Part shown: one piece after another, positions 44,272 through 56,200 of the stretch
How the letters are laid out: each line of letters opens with the position of its first letter
Numbering within the stretch: position 1 is the first letter of the stretch
DNA from: a virus
Length of the DNA: 64,000 nt
IMG/VR virus record: IMGVR_UViG_3300026097_000010
Span: 62,001 to 126,000 of that record
Direction: 5' to 3' (one strand)
Translations under genes and position numbers: made by a program
Notes under the pieces: generated by a model
Databases searched by the model: none
Seen by the model: only the letters and a program-made list of their open reading frames with translations
Told to the model about the DNA's origin: nothing

Positions 44272-47200
44272 TGGCAAATAGATCATACCCTAAAAGTAAC
44301 TTACCTATAAGAAAAACATCGGAGTTACTACCACAAGTATTTCAAACAGATACCAATAATAAATTTTTATCCGGAGTAGTAGACCCGTTGGTTCAGCCAG
44401 GAGTCTTAGATAAGACTGTCGGTTATATAGGCAGACGCTACGGTAAAACATTTAAAGGTTCTGAGGTATACCTAGATAATGATCAAACCTTACGAAGTAG
44501 GTATCAGTTAGAGCCAGGCGTAACAATTTCTGAAGACGGAAAAATAAATTCTTTCTACGATTATTTAGATTTCAAAAATCAATTAAAGTTTTTTGGAAAT
44601 GATAATGATAGAGATGATAAAATAACCTCACAAGAACACTATAGTTGGAACCCTCCTATTAACTGGGATATGTTTGTAAACTATAGAGAATATTATTGGA
44701 TGCCATTGGGGCCAGAACCTGTTTCCATAACCGGTCAAACAGGATCTATTGTTAGCACATACAAGGTAATGGCTTCAACAGGCACAAGCTGGATTTTTAC
44801 TCCTGATGGATTAACAAACAACCCGTCGATTACATTGTATAGAGGACAGACTTATGAATTTAATGTAAACTCTCCCGACGAAGGATTTACCATAAGAACA
44901 AATTATGATACTGGATCGTTACTATTTGATCCTAACAAAACATATTTTTCTGGCGATCTTGCTGTATTCGATGAGAAACTATGGAGAGCCGATACAGAAA
45001 TATCACCACTAGATGGTAGCACAATAGATATTAATTCTCAAGATTGGACTTTGATAGATTCGAGTGTTGCTAATTCTAGCTTAAATTATAATCAAGGTAT
45101 CGAAAATAACGGAGTGAAAAATGGAAAATTAACATTTACTGTTCCTCTAGATGCTCCGGATATTCTTTATTACCAAAGTGATGTGATACCTGATAGGTTA
45201 GGAACATTTATAATCGCCGATATAGAATCTAATACTTTTATAAATGTTGAACGCGAAGTAATAGGAAAAACAACCTACAAATCGAGTAACGACATCGAGT
45301 TAACAAACGGGCTGGTTGTAGAGTTTAAAGGAAATGTAACTCCGGAGAGTTATTCAAAATCAAGATGGTTAGTCGAAGGAGTTGGTAATGCTATCACACT
45401 AACAAAGTTCGAAGATTTAGTTCCTCCTGCGTTAGCACAAGACACTCCAGAAGTCCTTTTCGATAATGAAGGGTTTGATACTCAGCCATTTGATGATGCT
45501 GATCAATTCCCTGCAGAAAAAGATTATATAGTAATTTCTAAAAACAGTAAAGATCTTAATCCGTGGAGTAGATATAATCGTTGGTTCCATCGTAGCGTAA
45601 TCGAGCAATCGGCTAATTTTAATAATTCTAGTTTTAGTGCGTCTGAAGAATCTAGAGCTAAAAGACCTATAATTGAATTTAAACCGAACACAAAATTGTT
45701 TAATCACGGCGTTGTTGCGAAAAGAACAGTCGATTATATTGATACTGTTACAGACGATGTATTTTCACAAATAGAAGGAAGTATAGGCTACAGCATCGAT
45801 GGAGAATTTTTATTCGAAGGCGCCCGCATTCTTATTGTTGCTGACACTGATTCTCTTGTGAATAATAAAATCTATGAAGTTAAATTTATAACACACAATG
45901 GAATAAGAATTATTAATTTGCAAGAAACTGAGGATAGTGATTCTTTACTAGATGAAAGTGTGTTAATTAGACGAGGACAGTTAAACGCTGGACTAATGTA
46001 TCATTTTAATGGCGTTGCTTGGATAAGAAGCCAGCAAAAAACATCTGTAAATCAATCGCCGCTGTTTGATGCATTTGATTCCAACGGTGTTAGTTTTAGT
46101 GATATTGAGACATATCCTGTTTCGACCTTTCAAGGAACTAAATTATTAAGTTACCAAATTGGAACTAGTATTAATGATTCGGAGTTAGGGTTCAGTTTAA
46201 GTTATCTAAATATCGACAATGTTGGTGATATACAGTTTAACTGGAATTGGGATATTGATAATTTTCAGTATACTGAAAATCAAGTTACTAACACCGTAAA
46301 ATTAAACACAGGATTTTATAAAATTGATTCCGATTTTGATAATGGGTGGACCCAAACAGATCTAACTTTTACCCAACCAATAATTGACAGTGTTATTTTA
46401 GATACAGACACTAACGAAGTTGAACTTAGAACAGTACAGTGGGAAAATTTAACAGATTCTGCGATAATTAATTTTTATCTAAACGGACAACGAATAAACA
46501 ATAATTACAGCAGACAAGGTAACAAATTTTTATTTCAAACAACATTTTCTCAAAACGATGTAATATCTATTAAGATAATAGATAATATAGAACCTGATCA
46601 AGGATACTATGAAATTCCGTTAGGGTTGGAAAAAAATCCGCTGAATCAGGAAATTACGAGTTTTACACTAGGACAGGCGATAGATCATGTCGAATCGTCT
46701 TTGGAATTTGATAGAGAGTTTGTAGGTTCTATACCAGGTTCGTCAAATTTAAGAGATTTATCAAATTATCAATCTAAGACTACTCGATTTATAAAGCACG
46801 GCGGCGTTTCTGCATTACCGATTGTATTCTTGTGCAATAAAGATCAAAATTTAATAAAAGCATTAAAGTATGCTAAACAAGAATACACTAGATTTAAAAA
46901 CAATTTTATCGAAACAGCAACAAGTTTAAATTTTGATGGAAATACAGCAGATTTTGTAGACGAAATAGTTAACCAGTTATCAAAAACAAAGACGGTTGAT
47001 AGTCCTTTTATCGACTCGGACATGATCGGAAGCGGCGCCTACACTTCTTTAGATTATACGGTAGACGATGAAGGCATTAAAACATTTGCTCTTAGTGAAA
47101 ATTTTGATCTAGACACTCTAAGTAATCGAGCGGTGTATGTCTATTTAAATGATAACCAATTATTGCATGGAGCTGAATATACTTTCGACAGCACCTTTGG

Positions 47201-50200
47201 TTTTATTACAATAAACAAAGATCTAAGCAGAGGTGATCAGTTACAAATTAGAGAGTATGTGTCTACAACATTTAGTCACATTCCTTCGACACCAACCTCA
47301 CTTGGCCTTTTTAAAAAATATACACCGTCTAAATTTATTGATAATACTTTTCTGGAACCTAGAGAAGTAATTATTGGACACGATGGAAGCTTAACACCTA
47401 CCTATAATGATTTCCGAGACGATCTAATATTAGAATTAGAGTATCGAATTTATAACAACATCAAAGTTAATTACGACGAAACTGTATTTGATATTGATAG
47501 TGTACTAGGAGGATATTATCAGCAAGGCGATTTTACAAAATCAGATGTAGATGCAATTGTTTCGCAAGAATTTCTTTCTTGGGTTTCTAATACCGGTGTA
47601 AATTATGCAATTAATCAGTATTTTGATAGCGAAAACGCATTCACCTATACTTATTCTAATATGACCGATCCGACTGGTACACAAAACTTACCAGGTTATT
47701 GGAGAGGTGTATATCAATGGTTCTACGACACCGACAGACCGCACCGTTCTCCTTGGGAAATGTTAGGATTTAGCGAAAAGCCTACTTGGTGGAATGATGA
47801 ATATGGTCCTTCTCCATATACTCGAGGAAATTTATTATTGTGGGAAGATATACAGCAAGGCATAGTTCGTCAAGGACCTAGAGCAGGAAGATATTCTAGA
47901 TATGCTAGACCGACAATATTGAATCATATTCCAGTTGACGATGACGGTAATTTGTTAGATCCGCTATCATCTGGACTTGCAAGAGATTTTACATTGGTTA
48001 ATAATCAAGGAAGTTTTAAACTAGGTGATGTAGCTCCTGTTGAACATGCCTGGAGATCAAGTTCTGAATGGCCGTATGCTGTTTTGATTGCTTTATCATT
48101 GTTAAAACCATTTGATTTTATTACTAGATGTCTTGATAGGTCTTCTGTTACTACAAACTTGATCGGACAAGTAGTAACTAAAAATACTGGATATTTTCCA
48201 ACAATTAAAGACATTGTGGTACCTGAGCCTACTGTTCGCTTAACGAGTGGTTTAATTAATTATATGTCGTCTTATTTAAGATCTATAGGATTAAGCCCTG
48301 GCTTGTTGACAGATACCATTCAAAATATATCTGTTAGTTTATCTTCTAGATTAAGTGGATTCGTTGATAAGACACAACAAAAATATCTTTTAGATAGCAA
48401 AAATCCTAATTCTGCATCGGGTAGTATTTTCATCCCACCTGAAAATTATGATATCATTTTTAATGTTAGTTCTCCTATAGATACTATTACCTACAGCGGT
48501 GTAATTTTAGAAAAAACGTCTAGGGGATGGATAGTAAGAGGGTACGACAATATAAGTCCCTTCTTTAAATTTTATCAAGCCGTGCCGAATCAACGAGATC
48601 CTATAATTAAAGTAGGCGGTATAAGCGAAACATTTGTTGAATGGGCTCCTGAGCAAACATACAACAACGGATCTATAGTATTATATAGAAATGATTATTA
48701 TAGATCGTTAAAAACACATGTATCGGGTGAAACACTTGATACTTCTTTATGGAATAAATTACCTAATCTTCCGTTAGTAGGGGCTATCGAAGCACAGCGT
48801 AGAAGAAACTTTAATAAACTGAAATTACAACAAATAACATATGGACATGAATTTAATACAATTCAACAAGTTGTAGATTTCTTATTAGGTTACGAAGAAT
48901 ACTTAAAATCCACCGGCTTTGTTTTTGACAATTACGATACTGAAAATCAAGTTTCGCAAGATTGGACAACTAGCTGTAAAGAATTTATGTTTTGGACCAA
49001 GCATAATTGGGCGGAAGGCTCGATTATTACATTAAGTCCATCAGCTACCAAGATCCAGATCACGGCACCGGTAGGAGTAGTGGATAATATTTTAGACAGT
49101 TTCTACGAATATAGTGTTTTTAAAGGCGATGGAAACCCGTTAGATCCGAAGTTTATAGATGTAAACAGGGATTTTCAATCAGTAACAATTAATACAACTA
49201 ATACAAATCAAGGAATATATTTTCTAAAATTAAATTATGTCCTTAAAGAACATGTTGTTGTATTTGATGATAGAACTGTTTTTAATGATGTAATATACGA
49301 TAAACCTACCGGGTACCGCCAGCTTAGAATTAAATCTAGAGGATTTCGGACGGTTGATTGGGACGGCGATTATACGAGTCCTGGATTTTTATTTGATAAT
49401 GTTAATATCGAATCTTGGCAACCGTTTAGAGATTACAGTTTAGGGGATATTGTTTCTTATCGTTCGAATAACTGGGTCGCACGAGTTTCACACCCAGGCA
49501 ATGAGAATTTTGATGATGCCCAGTGGAGCCTATTAGATTCGGAACCAGAAAAGAAATTAATACCTAATTTTGATTATCGAATTAATCAATTTGAAGATTA
49601 TTTCGAAACCGGTGCTGAAGGAGTTAGCGAAGTTCAACGCCAATTAGCTAGAAATACTATAGGATTTCAATCTAGACAATATCTGAATAATTTAGCAGAA
49701 GACACAGTTACTCAGTACCGCTTATACCAAGGCTTTATAAGAGAAAAAGGAACTAATAACGCACTTACTAAACTTTTTACAAAATTAAGTGACGATACAG
49801 AAGATACTAGTTTGTTGTTAAACGAAGAATGGGCTTTTAAAGTCGGTGAATTTGGAGGTACAGACCAGTCATCAGAAGTCGAGTTCGAAATTAAAATAAA
49901 CAATTTTGAAATCAATCCTCAACCGTTGTTAGTTACATCGACCCTGCCAACTAGTAATTTAGATCAAAATTACAGAGTCACGGGAGACGAATTTACAATT
50001 TCTGCTATACCGTTCTCAACAAACATTATTCCGGTATCTTACAACTCTGAACCTGTTAAAACAGCAGGATATGTAAAATTAGACCAACCCGAATGGACGG
50101 TTAGAGATAGAATATCTCTTAATAATTTAGATATAGATCAAATTGTAGAAAATGATCATATATGGATTACATTCGACACTATTGACTGGGACGTTGTAAG

Positions 50201-53200
50201 ATTCAACCAAATACCCGGAGTAATCATTACAGATATCGAATTGACCGCAAATTCAACTGCATTAATATTTTTGAATAAAGAAAGCGGTTTAGAAATTGGT
50301 AGCTATATTGGTATTAAAAATATAACAAATCTTTCAGGCTTTTTTGAAATTGTAGATAAGTTTGTAGAAAGAAGTGAAGTTTTGCTAACACATATTATAG
50401 AAATATCTATTCCTGAAGGCACCCAGACGCCGGAATTTGAAGGAAGCACTGTAAATAATTTGTATACATTAACTGATGCTAGATTCGATGCATATGACAA
50501 TTTAGATCCTCAGTTATCGGCATTGCTAGATGAAAATAGCAAGTTATGGGTCGATAACAATGGAAATGATCTCTGGGAAGTTGTTGAAAAGAAAAAACAA
50601 TTTATATCTAAAAAGATAGAAAATTTTGGATTAATCGACCCTAGCAAAGTAGGAAGTAAAGTAGTTTATAATTCCACTTTAAATCAGACACTAACTGCCA
50701 TTCCAGATCCAGGATTTGTAATTGCATATACCGAAGCCCCAGAGTTTTTATCAGTAAGACAAATATTATCTCCTCCAGATTTTCTGCAAAGCACAGTAAC
50801 AGGACTCTTCGGCGAAGAAATATCAGTCAGTCCTGATGGAAAATGGCTTGCTGTAGGATCACCTCTTGCCAGCGGCGTCGGAAGTTATTATAAAGGATTG
50901 TTTAATCCTACCATTACATATAACCCTCTAGATATAGTATTATATGAAGGAAAATTATGGAGAGCAACCCAGCAGTATGACAGAGATCTTCTTGCCAGTT
51001 TAGACGACTCAACTTGGATAGCACCAGGAACAGAAGGTTGGGAACCTGCTACTATCGTGGAAGCGGTCAACAATCCTTCAGCTGAAGGACACACCGAGCA
51101 AGGAGTTGTTACGTTATATGAATTTGCAAATAATCAATGGTCACGAAGAATAAGCGTAGTTAGTCCAAGACCTAATAATAGAGAAAAATTCGGATCATCT
51201 ATCAGCATAGGTGTTGCAGACGGAATATATTATATGGCTGTCTCTGCACCAGGTGCCGCAGAAAATAGAGGAAGAGTATATCTGTACATTTTTGAAAACT
51301 CAGAATGGAAACATATCGAAAATGTAAAATACAGAGGAATTTATGACGACGAAGCATCTGTCTACTATGCAGGAGACATTGTTTGGTACAATGGAAATCT
51401 TTATGAGTGTCTCGACAATTCAACAACCTATGTTGATGTTAAAGATACCGGCGACTTATCATCTACAGGAAATTGGGTCAAATTAAACAATGTTGCTACA
51501 CAGAACTCTTTACCTCAAAGTGTATCTGTGGAAGATGATGGTTCGACTTTGCAAAGTGGTATACTTAATCCTATCCAAATGGCCGAACTAATAAAGGTAG
51601 GAGATCAATTTGGATCCAGTGTAGCAATGAATTACGATGCTAGTATTTTAGTAGTCGGCGCTCCGTTCTCTGATGATCAATATTTTCCTAACTATAAAGG
51701 AGTTTGGCGCCCGGATTACGAGTACACTCAAAACGACACTGTTAGACACAAAGGTAATTATTATCAGTTAGCTAACATAGGCGAAACCGCAGTTGCTTTA
51801 GATTCTACCATTACTAGTTACAATCAAGAACCTGTCGGAGAACCATGGATAGAAATTGGCGATAGTTCGACAGATCCGACCGGAAAAGTTTTTGTCTATC
51901 AACGATCATTGCTTGGTACATACGAGCTCAAACAAACCGTTTCCGCAGATAATTTTATAAACCAAAGCGGAACAGCTATATCTATTAACACAGGTGACGA
52001 GTTTGGATCGTCGGTTGATATAGATTTTTCAGGAACAACGATAGTTGCATCAAGTCCTAAGTCGGATATTGAATTTTCAAATCAAGGGTCTGCATATATT
52101 CTAAGAACCGATTCTGTAATCTTGCCCGAATACAAGCTAGTTCAAAAAATACAAAGTTATGAAAAATATCCAAATGAATTTTTCGGATTTAATGTTAGTA
52201 TAAGTCCAAATACCTCTAAAATTGCAATAGGTGCAAACAATGCACAATTTAGTTCTCCTATAAGATTTGATTCAAGCTCTACTACATTCGACGAAGGCAG
52301 ATCGTTATTTTATAGTTCTAGAGGATTTGTTGGAGCTGTATATGTTTACGAATTAAAAGATGATATCTATTTTTTAACAGAAAAACTTGAAGCTGATTTC
52401 CAAGTAGGCGAGTCTTTTGGATACAGTGTTGATTGTGACGATTCAGTGGTTGTTGTCGGGTCCCCCTTCTATAAAACAACTGGTATGGTTAGAACATTTA
52501 GAAAAGATCCAACAAAGAACAGTTGGGAAATTTTAGCTCAACAAACTCCTGTAACTCAAATAGAAAAAGTTAAAAGTATTGCATTGTATGATAACATAAA
52601 CAATATTAAAATTCAAGATCTTGATTATGTCGATCCTGCAAAATTAAAAATTTTAAACGAAGCCGAACAAGAATTAAAATTCAAAACACCTTACGACCCA
52701 GCGGTATATTCAATAGGCACCGAAACTGTGGTAGTTGATTCAGACATCGCATGGACTACAAAAAATGTCGGCGAGCTGTGGTGGGATTTAAGTACAGCAA
52801 AATGGATATACTACGAGCAAGGCGATACAGCCTATAGAACAGGAAATTGGGGAGTTCTTGCTGAAGGAGCAAGCATAGACGTGTACGAATGGGTTGAATC
52901 TTCGATCCTTCCGGCAGATTGGGCGATATTAGCAGACACCACAGAAGGTCTTGCCGAAGGTATAAGTGGACAGCCGTTGTATCCTGATAACTCTGTGTAT
53001 AGTATTAAAGAATTATACAATGTACAAACATTAGAACCTACAGAAACATTGTATTATTTCTGGGTAAGAAATAAAACAACAGTGCCTAATGATATGAACA
53101 ACAGAAGACTGTCAGCATCTTCGGTTGCAAATTTAATTTTAAATCCTTCAGCTAACAATACTTTTATAACATTGGCAGGGTCTGATAAATTATTGGCATA

Positions 53201-56200
53201 TAATTTTGAGACTGTGATTAATGAAGAAACAGCCCTGGTAAATTTAGATTTTTTCAACAAATTAGAAAAACAAAATGCGGTCCATAAAGAGTATCAATTA
53301 ATATCTGAAGGTATTGCAGACAGTTTACCTTCAGATCAATTAGAAGCAAAATGGATTGATAGCTTAATAGGTTACGACAAAGAAGGAAACAGGGTTCCGG
53401 ATACAAATTTACCATCTAAGCAAAAATACGGTTTAAATTTCAGACCTAGACAAAGTATGTTTGTAGATAGAATACCTCCTTTAAGAACGGCTATCATAAA
53501 CGTAAACCGTGTATTACAGAGAGAACCATTTGCCGACATCATAAATTTTGAAACTTTAAATTCGTTCGACGAAAAACCTAATGCAATTTTAAATTTGTAT
53601 GATGTTGCTGTTCAAACATTAATAGATTTAGAAACAGTAGGAACTGTAAGAATCAAACAAGCTGTACTAAGGGCCAACCTTATCGATGGCAGTATCGATA
53701 CTGTTGATATTTTAGATCCGGGATATGGATATAGAGTACCACCGCCTGTAGAATTTGAAGGAGATGGTACAGATGCAAAAGTATCTGTGGAATTAGATAA
53801 TCAAGGACGCATTGTTAATACGATTATCGAAAACCCAGGAAGAAAATACGCAAATATAACGACAAAAGTTAGAAATTTTTCTGTACTAGTAGAATCAGAT
53901 AGTACATTAAATGGTTTTTGGAGTATATATGCTTGGGACGATGTAAGAAAATCATTTTTTAGAAGCAGATCGCAATCATTCAACACCACTAGATATTGGG
54001 ATCTAGTTGACTGGTGGAAAGAAGGATATTCACCGACCACACGTATTGTAAAAGAAGTTAATTTAGCATTTGAAGAACAAACCATAAATGTAGAAATAGG
54101 CGATTTAATTAGAATTAAAGAATATGGTTCCGGCGGCTGGGCGGTATTTGAAAAAGTTTCTCAGTCTTCTGAGACTTTATTAGACAACTATACACTGGTC
54201 GGAAGACAGTTAGGTACTATAGAATTCAGTTCAACCTTGTATGATACATCTCAGTCCGGTATTGGATTTGATAATGTAAATTCTTTTGATACAGGATTAT
54301 ATGACATAGAAAATTCTAAGGAACTTAGAAATATTTTACAAACAATAAAAGAAGATATTTTTATAGGAGATTATAGTGCTGAGTGGAATAAACTATTTTT
54401 TACTTCGATTAGATATGCATTCGCAGAACAAACGTATGTAGATTGGGCATTTAAAACAAGTTTCTTAAATGCTGTACACAATGTCGGTTCTTTGAAGCAA
54501 AAAACAAACTATAAAAACGATAGTTTAGAAAGTTATAGAGATTATATAAATGAAGTTAAACCTTATAAAACGTCAATAAGAGAATATACAAGTAGATATA
54601 CGAGTCAGGAAAACACGCAAACTGCTGTTGGCGACTTTGATCTTCCTCCAGTATACTCCGAAATCGAAGGAAAAATTGTTTCTGTAAATCAATCGTTAGC
54701 ATTTATTGATCAATACCCGTGGAAGCTCTGGAAAGACAGCCAAGGATATTCTATCGAGTCTATACAAATTGCAGATCAAGGTACTGGATATAAGCAACCT
54801 CCGTCTGTTTTAATTCAAGGAGACGGTACAGGTGCAACCGCACAAGCATATATATCTAACGGAAAAGTAGTAGCAGTACGAATGATTAATGAAGGCATCG
54901 GTTACACTGTTGCAACCGTAACTTTAGTCGGAGGAAACGATAATGCGTCTACAACAGCAAAAGTTGTTCCAATTTTAGGTAAATCTAAATTTAGAACTCT
55001 AGATTTAACAGTAAAATTTGACAGATATACAAAGGAAGGGCTTTATACACAGTTTAATTATACACAAGAATTTATAGCAGATGGAAATTCTTCAGTGTTT
55101 AATTTAAATTATGCTCCTACTAGAGATAAAAGCAAAATTTCTGTAATACGTAATGACAACCCTGTTCTCGATGGAGAATATACAATATCTTTATTTTCGT
55201 CTGATACTGATTCGTACAGTTTGTTAAAAGGTAAAATAACATTCATAGAAGTTCCTAACAATGGCGATATAATATCAATTGAGTACGAAAAGAATGACGA
55301 ACTACTAGATTCAGTAAATCGAATTAACAAATATTATTCTCCGGTATCTGGTATGAAAGGTTCTGATATTAACCAATTAATGACAGGTATCGATTTCGGT
55401 GGAGTACAGGTTCAAGGAACTACTTTTGATGTTACAGGCGGCTGGGACGCATTACCATGGTTCACTGATAGTTGGGATAGCGTGGAAGTCTCTTCGGATT
55501 ATTATGTTGTAGCAGACGGTAGTACAACTGAAATAACGCTACCATATATTCCTTCAGAAGGACAAATAATTAACATCTATCTCAAGCGAAATACCACGGT
55601 AGAACCGAGATCGATTAATGATTTACAATATACTACTGAAATACCTGATAGTGCTACAATTCGAATTGACGATCCCGAGTATGGAACTCAAAATCAAACC
55701 AATGAAAATGCATTATTGCCTACATTTGTAGGAGACGGCTCGACTAGCACTATTGAAATTGGCACTTCTGTAAGAACCAGTACAGGCGATATCTTAATTT
55801 TCCGCCCTATCGAAAGTGATGGCTCGGTGACAATTACCGATCCTACAATTGTAGATACAAACATTCGCGGCGGCACTCTATCTGCAATGAACGGAGCTTA
55901 TTCGACAGCAACTGGATTAACAGCAGAAGAAATAGTTATCGACGGCGAAACGTTTATAAGTCCCGATCAAGTACCTGCTCCTGAAGAAAATATTCCGGGA
56001 CAGATACTTGATAGTGTTAGTATCAAAGTTTTTACTACAGACTCACAAGGAGCAGCTCCATTAAAATCAAAAATAAGCTATGGTGATAATTCTACGTCAG
56101 TGTTTGAAATAGGACAAACTATATTAGAAAATAGTTCAGTTATTGTTTACATAGACAAAGAACAACAAATCTTAGACACGGACTATTCAATAGACATAGA

